The position numbers and the translations under genes are program-made. Under the pieces are notes generated by a model, which was given only the letters and a program-made list of their open reading frames with translations, had not been told where the DNA came from and did not search any database. This document shows, piece by piece, positions 14,094-26,638 of a stretch of 64,000 nt of DNA (the stretch's first letter is position 1; the number at the start of each line of letters is the position of its first letter). The stretch comes from Bradysia coprophila (taxonomy: Eukaryota; Arthropoda; Insecta; Diptera; Sciaridae), in assembly GCF_014529535.1 (NCBI RefSeq), contig NW_023503293.1:3924741-3988740 (forward strand), in the 5' to 3' direction.

Positions 14094-15147
14094 ATGTTAG
14101 ATCTTAGTTGTCCCAACGTTCAATTGATATTAGCTACCATCGTCACAGCGATTATAACCGGTTTCACTACATTACGATTCTATTGCTACATTACGTTGGG
14201 CAGGTGTCACTCTCGTGCAAAAATGGAAGGAAAAACAGTTTTGATCACTGGCGCTAACGGTGGAATCGGAAAAGAAACAACGAAGGACATTGCTAAGCGT
14301 GGAGCACGAATTATTTTAGCTTGTCGTAATGTTGATGCAGCCAATGAGGTTAAAGGTAAATGTTTGGGTTCATTTTACGTTCTGACTCGATTGACATCAA
14401 TTGATACATTTTTCAGACGAAGTGGTAAAGGAAACCGGTAACCAGAATATCGTCGTTAAAAAGCTGGATCTTAGTTCCCAAAAATCTGTACGTGAATTTG
14501 CTGCTGATATCAACAAAACCGAACAAAAGCTGGATGTTTTGATTCATAATGCCGGCATGGCCCTAGCTGTTCGCGGTCAACAAAGTGAAGATGGTATTGA
14601 GATGACAATGGCTACCAATCATTATGGTCCGTTCCTGTTGACCCACTTACTGATCGATTTACTCAAAAAGACACCAAAGAGTCGCATTGTGGTAGTTGCA
14701 TCCGAACTGTACAAATTGGCTTCGGTCAACTTGAACAATTTGAATCCAATCAATACAAGACCGGCCGCTTATTTGTACTACGTTTCAAAGTATGCCAACA
14801 TCTATTTTACACGCGAATTGGCCAGACGTTTGGAAGGCACTGGTGTATCGGCTAATTGCTTGCATCCCGGAATGATTGATACAGGAATTTGGCGTAACGT
14901 CCCGTTCCCGTTGAATTATCCGATGAAAATGATTACGAAAGGTTTCTTCAAAACACCGGTACAAGGTGCCCAGACGACCATACATTTGGCCGTTTCCGAG
15001 GAACTTGAAGGAATTTCCGGAAAATACTTTATGGACTGTAAGGAACATAGTTTGAATACAGCCGCGTGTGATATGGAAAAGGCAAAGAAATTGTGGGAAG
15101 AATCTGCTAAAATAGTAAAATTAACGGAAAGTGATCCGAAGATCTAA
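14094..15147 (+). CDS. Short-chain dehydrogenase, retinol dehydrogenase 11-14-like, 2 exons
   Basis: This is a classical SDR with exons 14094-14355 and 14417-15147, 993 nt, 330 residues. A hydrophobic N-terminal segment (about residues 9-35, LILATIVTAIITGF) should anchor it in the ER membrane, as in RDH11-14 proteins. The NAD(P)-binding glycine motif TGANGGIG is at 52-59 and the structural HNAG (family NNAG) at 131-134. The catalytic residues are Ser183, Tyr208 and Lys212 (YYVSK). The intron is 61 bases, phase 1, with clean GT-AG borders. The family reduces or oxidises retinoids, sterols or other lipophilic aldehydes, and the substrate here is not deducible. An AATAAA follows 15 bases after the stop. 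No defects are seen. Confidence 0.94.
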
Positions 15148-15162
15148 CTCTGAATTCTTGAA

Positions 15163-15168
15163 AATAAA
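15163..15168 (+). promoter_or_regulatory. Poly(A) signal of the SDR gene
   Basis: AATAAA lies 15 bases past the TAA, followed by a T-rich run. It fixes a short 3' UTR. Confidence 0.7.
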
Positions 15169-15751
15169 TTTTTTTTTAAAATATAAAATGGAGAATGTTG
15201 TGTTGATTAAACTTTGTGCAATGTTGAATATCCCAATCGCAACATGAAAGTGTGGGCGACGGAGTGCAACAGAATTCCGAAAAAAAAATCTGTAAAAGTT
15301 CATCGCATGTGCTAGGTAAGTTGACCACAGTGGATTTTGATTGCACATGTGATCTAATAGAACTGTTTAAGAACTCTGTATCTCAACCAAGACGCAGACT
15401 CTAGTTGGAGAGTCATAAATATTCCAATTTTCAACTGGCAGTATATATAGCAATCTTTAGACTCCTCCAGGGACCTGACGTATAACCATGCAAATAGTAC
15501 AGTGGATCTTCATACCTCATATTTAATTACTCATTAAAAAACACTTCTAAGACAATCACTTTGTAGTAACTACTTACAAAATAATGGTTTCTTTGAGGAA
15601 AAAAGTCACGAACCTCTATCGGCTGTTTGATCAGTATTGAATAATACCGAAGCGCACAACCAAAATGGTTCGTTGGAATCAAAACGTTCACAAAACATTT
15701 GCTTAGCGAATAAATAAATAATTACGGACCACATGGATGCCGCTTTGTCGA
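15169..15751. other. Convergent intergenic segment (SDR / transporter)
   Basis: About 580 bases between the 3' ends of two convergent genes. It is non-coding and AT-rich. I see no repeat or open frame worth reporting. Confidence 0.5.
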
Positions 15752-17975
15752 TCATTTCTTATCATCCAATGTTTTCTGTTTAGTCTCAGGTAATGTTGAC
15801 GATAGAATTCCTGCCAACAGAGCACATATACCACATATTGTTGTCGGAATGTACCAAGCAAATTTTCCCTGCAAATCGGTGATCGGTTTACATATTATGA
15901 TTGAATTGAGATAAAATTAGTTGTACCAAAAAATCGACGACAAAAGGAGCTGCTATCGATCCAACATGAGCAATTGTCGACGACGTTCCCAAAGCAGAAC
16001 TTCGTAGACTGGTTGGAAATAGTTCAGCTGTATGAAGGGTGACAACTGAGTAAACAGCAGTTATGCCAAATCTAGCGAACATCGCTAGTGATACGACCCA
16101 TACTGCCGCATCTATGATCAAAAAAAAAATATTTTCAAAAATTATTCAGTTCGGTAAGGAGTTCAATGTCAGATTACCTTGAGGGACAGTTAATAGGGCC
16201 AACAAACACAGTCCTGCAAATGCAAACAATACGAACGAGGAAACTCTACGTCACACAAATTTTAATGTGAGAACAGTGAAGAGATAGGCGAGTATGTCTA
16301 CAAGTCCAGTTGAGGCCACATATACTACCCTGTTGGCGGCTAAATTATCAGCATTCAATGCTGTAAATCAGACAGTCTCAATGAAAAGGTAAACCAAATC
16401 ATGGCTAGTTAAGGACTAAGGCATATTACGTTATTGGTAAAAACCATTCCATATTTCACTAAACCGCAGACTAATCAGGCCTGAAGTCAATTTTGTGTCA
16501 AAAATTGTTTTCACTTCATTCAAATACATACCAGTCACGTAGTACGATAATGAACTAACGAAAAACGAGAAGTGGCAGATAAGTGCAAGATATCTGTATT
16601 TACTCGATCCATACAAGCCAGCAAGTTCACTGAATGCATTCTTCAACTTGGAGCCGCTTGGGGCAGCTACAGTCTTTAAGGGAGAAAAATGTGGAGTTCA
16701 TAAACGACATCTGATCCATCAATACCATCATCAAATCACCTCTTGAACTTTGGTTTCATCTTTCTTCATTGGTAGTTGTTCTATCGATTTGTTAGTCTTG
16801 AACACAATTTTGTATGCTTCTTCTTCACGGCCCTTATCTAGCAACCATCTGGGTGACTCTTTGAGATAACTATAATGTAATGGTGTAATGAGAGATTTTT
16901 TTCAAAGACAATAGGCGGGACAAACAAATCTTACTATACGATCAAAATTAGCGACAGTGCTGGAACTGTTAATGATATTTGAAGATGTCGCCAGGTATGT
17001 AAGAAATTTGCGGATAAAGCTAAAAGTAACATTCCAATCGGATACGATGCTGTTATCACTATAGACATCCACGATCTGGGTTTAATTCCAATATTTTCGG
17101 TTACTGTGAAGAACAAACTTAATCTAGTTGTTCGAATTTTGACTACACAATTTTAATGTTATACGAACACAAAGCGAATGCAGCATAGAACAGTGCTCCG
17201 GTAGCTAATCCCAGCATAAATCGTCCGATTAAAAACGACCAGTACCATATAGACGCAGCCACCAAAACACTTCCTACCACATGTACTACTGATCCTATAG
17301 AGAATGCAGTCTTTCGTCCGAATTTATCGGAAATTATACCAAACGACGTAGCTCCCGTAAATTTTCCAGCCGATACAGCTGCCTATTTTTGATACAATTT
17401 ATCACAATAGTTTCTCTTTTCGATGAAAATTTTCACAAAAGTTACCTGTACTGTTGATCGCCAGAAACTATTTTCACAGACCAGGTCCCACTGAAAGTCA
17501 TCAATTGATCGATCGTTATTTTCAAGTTTTAATAAGTTCAATAATTTAATTCATTCCTTCATCACTATACCTCACTGACGATTGAGTTGCCCTCACTATA
17601 GTAATAGTCGTGATAAAAGGTGCTACTCCTCAAGCAGGATACTTCTTCGGGTACATCTTGATCTTTCACATATCTTACAGCCTCATCGTATGCCATATGA
17701 CTCAACATCGAATAATTATAATTTAAAACACGGCATCCATCACCTCCTTCCCTATAAATTATGAATTATATTTGTCCATTACATGGTGGTGTGCCCTAAA
17801 TATATTTCAAAATTACTTTGTTGACAATGTTCGCATTTGTTCTGTTGTCCAATTGGCTTCTAACAAATCGGGTATCACACACCAAAAGCTAGTGGGCATC
17901 TTTCCAAGGAATACATACGACGACACATGGAAACCGTTGAGAATGTTTGGAACGGTGCAAAGAATAAAGAGTGGC
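15752..17975 (-). CDS. SLC22 organic cation transporter-like, partial, with an in-frame TGA
   Basis: This major-facilitator carrier of the SLC22/organic cation transporter family resides in the plasma membrane. Ten exons can be joined in frame (complement): 17975-17817, 17751-17571, 17490-17446, 17382-17165, 17117-16935, 16869-16740, 16673-16532, 16360-16178, 16111-15927 and 15868-15752, about 514 codons. SLC22 hallmarks are WDLVCEN in the third exon, the loop 2-3 motif DKFGRK, ESPRWLL after TM6 and GRFMLGLATGALFYAAF. Hydrophobic segments match a 12-helix carrier. Two oddities are present. No initiator exon is recognisable upstream of 17975, so about 30-60 residues are missing. A TGA at 16253-16251 interrupts the frame just before RRVSSFVLFAF, where the family has a glycine-arginine-arginine stretch; one substitution (GGA to TGA) would explain it. 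It could be a recent pseudogene, a null allele, an assembly error or readthrough. Every other exon and splice site is intact. Confidence 0.82.
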
Positions 17976-20756
17976 CTATATAGTTGTAGGTAGATTTTAT
18001 TATAGAATAAATGAGTATAAGGGAATGAGGAAAGTTTGGGACTAGCAGTGCAACGCTGCGAAACACAGGAGGATATCTACGTTGTCTTGACATATTTAAA
18101 CATACTTCACGAATTGTAGACTCAGTCGGGATTGCTTTTGAATATTGTTAAAAGAAGATACGGGAAAATACTACATTAAACTTAAGTACACTAAACCCCT
18201 GACCAATTTATCAGCAGTTACTAACTTATGAACGATTGACATAGTGCTTTGATTATTATTTTTGAGAATTGTTTAACTGTCGCTACGGCTAAAAAGACAA
18301 AAGTATCTCTTTGTGCTTAAACAAACGTCCATCAGCATGACTACCTACTTACTGCTCATTTCAAATCTTATTAGGGCCATTAATTTTTGGTTTTAAATTT
18401 GAGTAGAATATGAATATGCAGTTCGTCGCTTCCGTGAATTTTTATATACATTTTTATAATGACAATAAATTTATTTGGCCTAAACCATTCACCAGTTATT
18501 CACATGCGAGAGGAGAATTTTCATTCGTTGGTGGTTGCTCACAAAATTTCGCACTGTCTCACTTTTCAGAAGCTAAGAGTTACGACACCGTAAGCACGTA
18601 TTAGTTGAAAATCCTATATTGGTGCCTTTTTTGATACGTGCCTTTTGATAGCTATCTCAACCCTGGAGTACGAAAGACATCCCTTCCTTTTTTACACTAA
18701 AAATCTTGTCACTGAAAATGGACCAGGAGGCTAGATCTCCTCCGTTTCTCCATTTGTAGTTCTTGTATCATATGAAACACGCGCCTCAAATTTCAACCGA
18801 TGTAACGAAAAATGTAAATTTTTCCACCAATTTAACAGCACGTAATAATGGAGTTCTCTGACAAGAATTTTAAGAGGAAATCACATATAAATTTTCTTTA
18901 AATGTTATGTTTACATTTGACGGGAAAAAAAATTACGCATCAAGGTCAATGTGAATGTAAAGACCAAGCTCAATGTTATGAAACATAGAAACTTGTAAAG
19001 TTCGCATTTGAAATGGCATTATTATTTAACTTTGTTTCATCATATTTAATGTTGTTTATATTATGCGAATATATGCGTCTAGTAAAGTCCAAGAGACGTG
19101 CATGTGTGATTACAAAACCATTTTGTATAAATTGAAGCAAAACTGCTTGATATTTATCTTGATACTAGTGAAGTCCCCCAGCTCTTTGCTCTGTGATAAT
19201 GACAAAATATTTAAATAACGCGACAACAATATTTTCACGCGTCAAAAATACATTTTTCTTCGAATGTATCCAAGACGGTCAGCAGACAAAACCGAACGCG
19301 TCTTGAACGCGTCTCGAACGCGTGAAAATGAAACAATAAAAAAGCTTGTAAAAAAGAAACAATGGCAATAAAAGTTTTTGTTTACATTGAGCTTCATCGG
19401 TTTTTTCGTTACCGGAAAATTGAACATTGAATTGGAAAATGAAACAGTTTGCACGCGTTCGTTCAAAATTTTTCTTGGTAGTCGGTATGTCAGGTTTCAA
19501 GTCTCAACAAACCAATAAACATTAAACTTTTTACTATAGATATCGATGAAAATCGAAAATCTATATATTGGATCGGTAATTTACTTGTCTGACTGAATAC
19601 TGAATGTTTTCAGTCGAAATGGAATGCACATAAAATTGTGGATACAACACAAATGGTCACAAAAAGAGTTAGTGAAAGATACATTTTTCATGGAATTATC
19701 TAGAATCATCTGTTATCTACATCAACGACAAGAATGAGCAATTAACTTTGGTTAATCTCCGCTAATAAAGCAAAACGTATGTCAAAACAAATGAAGTAAA
19801 AGATTTTGTATCAAGCATTAGGCGATACATTGAACAAATGAAGTACCAGATTTATTCATTCAATTGTCTACTTATCGTTGTCGAGAAGGCGCCGAACGGA
19901 AAGAATAGAAATGTATTATATAATAATAAAAGTCTATGGGAACAAATAGATATACCAGAGCAAGATGAATATTGTCTTTAGTTCGTAATACTCAAAATTT
20001 AGTACGAGTGTCACCTGAAATTTTCCATGTTGTTGTTCTATCTTTCTGATTATTCCTGAATAACCACATGTGTTTTCACAAAAATATTTATAGACATGGA
20101 GCTAACTGAATACGTGCTTCTTACTCGATTTTATCGAAATTTGTTTAATTTTCAGTCTGTCAACGCGAGGTCAACGTGATAGCCGGTTCTAGCTTGGAAG
20201 TTAAGAATTTTGCGGAATTGTTCTAACAAGTTTCAGGCATGCAACAATTTGAAAACTTTCATTCAACGAAAATATCAACGAAAAAGCATTGATTTAAATA
20301 TATTGGTAAACATAATAAATTAGCAATAATTTCGTAAATAAGTTTGATTTAATTTTTGTTATCAATCACAACATCAATTCGTCAGTTTACTCGCTGCAAG
20401 GTCCATACAATTTAAATACAAACAAAATTGAAAATAATATCAATGTCACCGATGCATCGATAAATAGACGCAATTTCAAATTAATTTTTTTTATGGAAAT
20501 TATTATTGATAATTATTGGGGCTATTAGAGAATTTGTTTTCTGAATTGTAAGCCATCCCTTTCCCACCATCGTAACTCACCGCAAAAAATGACTAAGCCG
20601 TAAACTTTATATACCTGTGATTTATAAAAAAATTGCAACTCGGCAGTTTGAAAATTGTTTTTTTTTAATAATGATTGCAATATTCAACATGATAGTGAAG
20701 TCAGCAGCAAATCAACAACAGGTTGAAAATTGTGGTTTGGAACGTAGTAGATATAT
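17976..20756. other. Gene-poor interval upstream of the transporter
   Basis: The missing first exon of the transporter could lie here, but I found no exon with a plausible ATG and TM1. The frames at 17772-18093 overlap the transporter exon in other frames. The segment 19242-19500 contains repeated ACGCGT-type words (GAACGCGTC, GAACGCGTG) and two overlapping minus frames of low-complexity appearance. The segment 19690-19865 contains words of repeat family A (CATCTGTTATC, AATGAAGTAAAAGATTT). Confidence 0.35.
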
Positions 20757-21149
20757 TAGGGAAGGTCGGATTTTTTGAACGAAAAATTAATCAAACTACC
20801 AGTGTGTAGCGCATGATCCCAGGAGTCCAGTAAACTAATTCTTCTCTTTTTAGTTAGTTCAGTATATGCCGAGCGATAAGACCAATAAGTCACCAATACA
20901 AAAAAAAACTTCACTTTTTCAAATGCTTATCGCTCGGTACATATTGGTCCAATTGAAAAGAGAATCTGTTTACCGGACTTCTGGGATAATGCGCTACACA
21001 CTGATAGTCTGTTAGTCTTATAGTTAATTAAAATCTCTATAGTCAAAATTTAATTATTTTTCAATTTATCTGTCAAACTTGCCCTATCCGTTTGTGTTTC
21101 CGTTGAGATATCATTTGGATTTTTCGTTCAAAAAATCTGGCATTCCCTA
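20757..21149. mobile_element. Foldback MITE with TA target duplication
   Basis: The ends TAGGGAAGGTCGGATTTTTT and AAAAAATCTGGCATTCCCTA are near-perfect inverted repeats flanked by TA. The similarity continues inward over almost the whole 393 bp: GTGTGTAGCGCATGATCCCA pairs with TGGGATAATGCGCTACACAC, and CCGAGCGATAAG pairs with CTTATCGCTCGG. It is non-coding. The TA duplication suggests mobilisation by a Tc1/mariner-type transposase, which is inference from the flank only. Confidence 0.85.
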
Positions 21150-24100
21150 TTGCTGTAGCTTAAAAGTCAATGTACAATCGTTGTACAACGAAAGTCGTGC
21201 CGCGGTAGGTTCATGGTGTCATGGATAGTAGAGATCACTACCTACCCAACGACACATATATCTTCCAAGTCTATCATTGTAATGTTTTTGAAACACTCTC
21301 CAAAAGTTGGAATTTTTTCCCCCTAGTGCAGACTATTTTTTCATTTTCTGGCGTGAAAACATAATTACTTCGAGGATTTTTTTTGTTGCAAATGACTTAG
21401 GAGGGTCCGCTGATTCAATTACTGTATATTCTCCAAAAATCGCCGATGGCTTGTTTTTAAGTTGTTCGAAGTTCTGGCAAATTGACTCTTAATTTTTTCT
21501 GAACTGTCTTTAATCTTGTTTGTGTTCCCCACACGATACTTATAGGAAAATAGAGGTTGATATTTAAAAAAAAAAATCTAATTTCAATTTGAGTTTTTCA
21601 AAAATAAGAAATTAACCGCCGCCGATAGTGACCGGCCGGCGTAGTGCTCTAGTTACGTAATGTATGAACTCTCAGCTCTTGTTCTCGTACATTTAGTTAA
21701 TGATTGCCCTCCTATATACTATTGAATATATCATAAATCGACCTTTGATACATGGTATGAGTATGATATACTTACGATACAACACAATCTGTACAGGTAT
21801 ATATAACCGAAATTTAATAAATGTTCAAACCAGCAGACTGGCCATCCACAAAAAAAGAAAATAAACAAAAAAATATCATGCCTTTTCGCATGGTTTGGCT
21901 ACACATGCTTGCACAAGATCACCTTGAATGTTTTTTTGTTTATAACTTTTCGATAATGATAGTGATGTGACGTGTAGAAATTGGCTGGTGAAAATATGTA
22001 TGTTTCAACAGTGATGACCTACTCACAAATTGATGTACCATTTTAAATCAGTGAAAACGACGTTAAAATAGAGTCCCTATTCCCTATAGTGCGCAAGTAT
22101 ATGTACTATCACTGTTTTATTGAAATGCACTTAAGTGTTTACTGACTACAATACAATGCGTAAAGTTCTAATTGAATTTCAAGAAATGTAACGCACAGTC
22201 CGGCGCACATACACAATGAATTCTTTGTGTATTGCACTTTAGTTTTGCTTCGGACACACTTTATCAATAATCAGAAGGAAAAGTGCATATTTAACCTATT
22301 TCATCGTGACTTCCTCATTAAATTATTCAAATCGTATAAACTATGTACTTCGTGGCGTAATGTAACCTTCTTTTTATTTGTTAAATCCATAATTTTTCGT
22401 TACATTTTTTCATTCAATTAAAATTGGGCAATTCGGTGTCTGAGTTAAAAATCCAACATTATAAAATGACTAACGCTGATACCGAACTTGACTTGAAACG
22501 AATTCTATTCTTATATTTACCATATGCGCGATAAAAATATGCTGCGCACATTACAGAAATGTAAAATAAAATAAAATAAAATAAAAAATTTGTAGCAACG
22601 AAGAAAAAAAAAAAGAGAATCAAATCTGAGTGTTTACCAAATCCATGATCCTTTATCGCCAATTCTTGCCAATTCTTCGGTAACAATTGTATGTAACGAA
22701 TGTTCACCTTTGGGGTTATCATTATTTGGACCGTCGATCACATAATTTTCGGTTTTGCTTTTATCGTCCATTATGAATTATATTTTGTGTACAAAAATTC
22801 AAAACTTTTTTCTTTTAATATTCAAGATGTTAGTCAATGGTTGAGAAATAATTTTAGCGACACGGTTTTTCGGTTGTATATCATCACCGTTTTAGCTATA
22901 TGGAAAGTATACTCAGCGCGACAATCAAACTTCGACTAAATCGTGTGTGTTGCTAGATTCAATTTCAGCTCCAAAGATTTTTGTTAAACGTAAATACATG
23001 ATCGTCGGTTAAATTTATATTTAAGTACACGTATTGAGAGATGTAATTTTGTTGATTTTTTTTTCATTCTTACTGAACAATCGACGGTTTCTTATATTTG
23101 AAAAGAAAGAAATCGGAACTTTTATTTGGAGTTATTCGATTCAGAAAAGTATAAGCGACCGTTGACTCACTATAAAGCACACTATAATACAGAACGGTAG
23201 TGCGTATACGTTTAATAATGATCATAATAAATACGAAAATGAGCACGGTGAAATGTTGAGTGCATAGAAATATTTATTTCTAATATAATTTATTTATACG
23301 CAGTATCGGTGCTCTAGCTATTCTGTGTGCATGCGGCAAGAGAAAATTTTCTCTCAATTTTCCAAAATTAATAGCCATTTTGGCATTGGAGCGAGCTGTT
23401 AAAATTTACAGATCATTGCATAATGAGCCAATTTTTAGATTACGATGTAAAATAGTTTCTAATAGCTTACACGCGGCGGATCTAATGTTCCTTTTGAATT
23501 TAAATTATCTGACTACCAGATTGATTGATAATAAAAATCTTTTACTTCGGTAGTTTTAGCATACATTTCTAATCTGTGGCTATACACACTATCATTCACT
23601 CGTCAATTTATCAGATGAAATACTTTGTTCCATCCAACTAACTCAAGCAGTAGGCAAAAGAGCAGAGCGCTATAAAAAGAGAGGGAGAGTTACCCTAATT
23701 AATCACCTGTTATCAAGACAGAGACAACGAAAAATATCGCTTGGTGTCTGTAGAATTGTTCACCTTTCTTCAGCTATCATCGCCCAACGTTGCAACGTCA
23801 ACTTATTGTTTAATTTTTCGATGCACCGTCATGACTCAATTGAGATATTCATAATTAAAAACGTCCTACCATTATGCACGAGTGAATAATATGAAAATCC
23901 GTGTGCGTACAGATTAATTTTTTAATATAACTAATTTTTGACCGTTAAAAATTTGAATTTTGTATGAAAATTCAATTTTTTTTTTCGTTGTTATGTTGGA
24001 TTTCCATACAAGCCTGTCTGTCAAAATTATTTTTATAAAAAAATTCAGCTGTACTACTTCCATTGCACAGCTGTAAAGTTATTTATCTATCTAGAACGAT

Positions 24101-24176
24101 AATCTTGAGCTTATCTACCTAGGGAGTTTTTACTTATCTCGATATATCTGTTCTCGACAGATAAAATATGGTATGC
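21150..24176. other. Gene-poor AT-rich interval
   Basis: Nothing with coding support was found. Open frames of 60-90 codons (for example 22459-22722 minus and 22700-22939 plus) are Phe/Ile/Tyr-rich, as expected from AT-rich DNA, and have no family features. A (TAAAA)n-like run is present near 22560-22590. Confidence 0.35.
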
Positions 24177-24280
24177 ACCTATTGCCAGACTGTTATTTTG
24201 ACGTGTAGGCATTACTGCCCACGCCTTCGGCTCTGGCAATAATGTCCTACACGTCAAAATAACAATCTTGGCAACAGGTA
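24177..24280. repeat. Hairpin repeat with GCCTTCGGCTC loop
   Basis: The arms TGTTATTTTGACGTGTAGG (24191-24209) and CCTACACGTCAAAATAACA (24246-24264) are perfect inverted copies within longer imperfect arms (24177-24219 and 24235-24280). The loop reads CACGCCTTCGGCTCT. A similar GCCTTCGGCTC loop occurs near 58600 (CAAGCCTTCGGCTCG). It is probably a small non-autonomous element. Confidence 0.65.
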
Positions 24281-24924
24281 CATAATATATATTATGTAAC
24301 AAGATCATATGAAGGTAGTGCACTAGTGCGATAAAATACTATATATAGCATAGCACACAGGCTGCGTACGTTGCAAATATCATCACTGAATTGCATGAAT
24401 TGATTTTTATAGCTTGTTGTCTTCATTTGGCTGACCTTTATAACGTTGTTTCAAACGCATCTAACAAAACTAGTAGCTTAAGCAATTTGAAAAGATTGCG
24501 GTTGCACTCAGACCACTTTACAAGATAAAATTCGCTTACAATTTAAAAAATGTTTTCACAAAAAGAATGTCTGAGAAATACACTGGCTGATAAGGTTTAA
24601 TTTTTTTTTAAATCACTAAGCAAAGTACAATGGAATGTTATAGCTCTTGTTTCCTGTTTCCTTAAGGCCATTGTTGTCATAAATTTTGTGTTGATTGATA
24701 ATTTATACGATGTTATATTAGAGGGTTCACGGAAAATTCGTGGATTTCGATAAAGGCTGTGGAACTTATAATATAGCTGCAAGACTTATAAAAATATAGC
24801 TACTGAACGCATATTCTATTAATGTTGGTAATTTACGTGCAATATGACACACAGCTACATTATGCACCGACAACACATGTTATACCTAGTACTTGCATAA
24901 TGTGGCTGTGTATGTGTACTCTAT

Positions 24925-25447
24925 ATCATAGCTGTGTAACGCATATTTGACGTATGAAAAATATAGCTGTGAGCTGCATATCAGAAAATGTATGGGACCA
25001 TACATTCAAGTCATCCGTGCTGATGCTCAATTGACATTAATGTTAATGGATAAAGAAAAATCGTACCAAAAACTGTTAAAAAATAACTGATTATAATGAG
25101 GTTTCATCATCAGGTTAATGGTAACCCCTCTGTAATAGTCAGAATCCTTAGACGAATGAAAATATCAGAAATTTCACTACATTAAAAACGAATTAAGTAA
25201 TTAGCCAAGTATTGCTCCTAAAAATCAAAATCGTCATTTCACAGAAAATAATTGCATTGGCGGCCGGATTCTCGGGTTAAGCATCAATCGGCGCGGTTAG
25301 TACTTAGATGGGTGACCGCAAAATTCATGAAAGTTTAGAGAAAAAAATTATTTCTCGTGATAGATTTGAAATGCGGCTCACAGCTATAATATAAGTTACA
25401 CAGCTATTTTAACTACAGTCTTCGCAATATGCATTACACAGCTATAT
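24925..25447. repeat. Inverted-repeat element with a 5S-derived core
   Basis: ATAGCTGTGTAACGCATATT near 24930 is repeated in inverted form as AATATGCATTACACAGCTAT near 25427. ATAGCTGTGAGCTGCAT near 24962 pairs with ATGCGGCTCACAGCTAT near 25371. Further CACAGCTA/TAGCTGTG words lie just outside, in 24770-24925, which itself folds (ACAGCTACATTATGCA with TGCATAATGTGGCTGT). The core contains a 5S rRNA fragment. It is non-coding. The exact element ends are not fixed. Confidence 0.5.
25261..25319 (+). pseudogene. 5S rRNA-derived fragment
   Basis: GGTTAAGCATCAATCGGCGC followed by GGTTAGTACTTAGATGGGTG and ACCGC reproduces the 3' half of the internal control region of eukaryotic 5S rRNA (boxes A, IE and C). 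Both the 5' third and the terminal stem are absent: the match begins at about CCGGATTCTCGGG and stops at GACCGCA. It is therefore a truncated pseudogene, or the head of a 5S-derived SINE, and not a working 5S gene. Assignment is from memory of the conserved 5S sequence. Confidence 0.75.
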
Positions 25448-25625
25448 GCCAAAAAATGGGGGTGCCAAGTCCACTTATAGATCTCACACGGTATATTGGG
25501 ATTTTCCGTGTTATCAGAAAATAAAGAAAGAAAATCGAACCTACGTTCGAATTTTTTCTCTATAAAATGAAATTTAGATTTTCCTATTCTCATAGGTATG
25601 TACCCCACGCTGTGAAGTAAATTTT

Positions 25626-25648
25626 ATATATATATATATATATATTTT
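25626..25648. repeat. (TA)n microsatellite
   Basis: A run of about eleven TA units lies just left of the repeat-family copy that starts at 25658. It has no other feature. Confidence 0.85.
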
Positions 25649-25657
25649 ATAAGTAAA

Positions 25658-26638
25658 CTTATAGGATTACGATGCCGTGTGTAATTGATGGAATTCGAAG
25701 CAGACGGTAAGGGCAAAGTGTTTGCCTATGTTCATAGATGACGAATCTGCAATAAAATTTTTGTCTGTCCGTCTGTCCGTCTGTCACGTCGATATCTTGA
25801 GAAAATCAAATCCGATTTCAAAAAAAAAAATTTCTGTGAAAGATCGTCGAAATAGTGAGGCTAAGTTCGAAGATGGGCATATTCGGGTCGGCCCTTCGTG
25901 AGTTAGGGCCACCTAAGTGATTTAAGGTCTTTTGGTGATATTTATGGCAAAATAAACGATGGAAATGTAAATGACAAGGCAAATGATAGGTGTTGTCAAT
26001 ACCAATCCAGGAAAAAAAAGTTTTTAAAAATCGGGTGAGTGGACCGTGAGTTAGGGCCTTAGAAGTGAAATGCTACTAGGGCCCTATGTGTATTTTACAT
26101 AGAACTCGAGTAAATTTCATCCGTTTTTCGTAATTTTTGTTTCATTTGGGAGGTAATAAAAGGCCGAATAGAATGTAGTTGAAAAAAAATTTAAATTTAG
26201 GTCCTCGGACTGAGGCCGATACTAGGGCCCTATGTGTATTTTACATATAACTCGAGCAAATTTCATCCTTTTTTCGTAATTTTTGTTTCATTTGGAAGGT
26301 AATCAAAGGCCGAATAGAATGTAGTTGAAAAAAATTTTAAATTTGGGTCCTCGGACTGAGGCCGATACTAGGCCCTTCAAAAAAATAAAATTTTAGGGCG
26401 ATTTGAAATTTTTGTTTCATTTGAAAGGAACGTCGTACGGGGCTTCGTAATTGCGCTATGCGCAATTTGTAAGATGTACATATTCCATAATAATTTTACT
26501 TTAACTACATTAACCGGCGCAATAGGCTTACGGTCAAAGTAGGGTGACAGACTCACTAGGGTCACGTACGCAATAGATATACGGGTTTGTACGGGGCTCA
26601 GTCGCAGCAAACGCTCCGACTGTTCTGATGGCTCGTTT
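25658..26638 (-). mobile_element. Repeat family B, copy 1 (short form, about 2 internal units)
   Basis: This 981-bp segment is the inverted counterpart of 60548-62825. One border is CTTATAGGATTACGATGCCG and the other ends at GATGGCTCGTTT. From the low-coordinate side it contains a region with GTCTGTCCGTCTGTCCGTC and AGTTAGGGCC words. About two copies follow of a 145-bp unit (marked by GGGCCCTATGTGTATTTTAC at 26078 and 26225). Last is a 77-codon open frame on the minus strand (26610-26377), also present in the other copy. No transposase is seen. It is likely a non-autonomous element whose copies differ in internal unit number. Confidence 0.8.

Noticed and set aside
17875-18093. 72-codon minus frame as the missing N-terminus of the transporter
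   Set aside because: It reads the transporter exon in a different frame. Extension of the correct frame upstream of 17975 is open for a while but shows no SLC22 N-terminal pattern.
22459-22939. Two adjacent open frames (87 codons minus, 79 codons plus)
   Set aside because: Low-complexity AT-rich sequence with homopolymers; no conserved residues or start context.
25261-25319. Functional 5S rRNA gene
   Set aside because: The 5' third and the closing stem are missing and no terminator follows, so it cannot give a mature 5S RNA.
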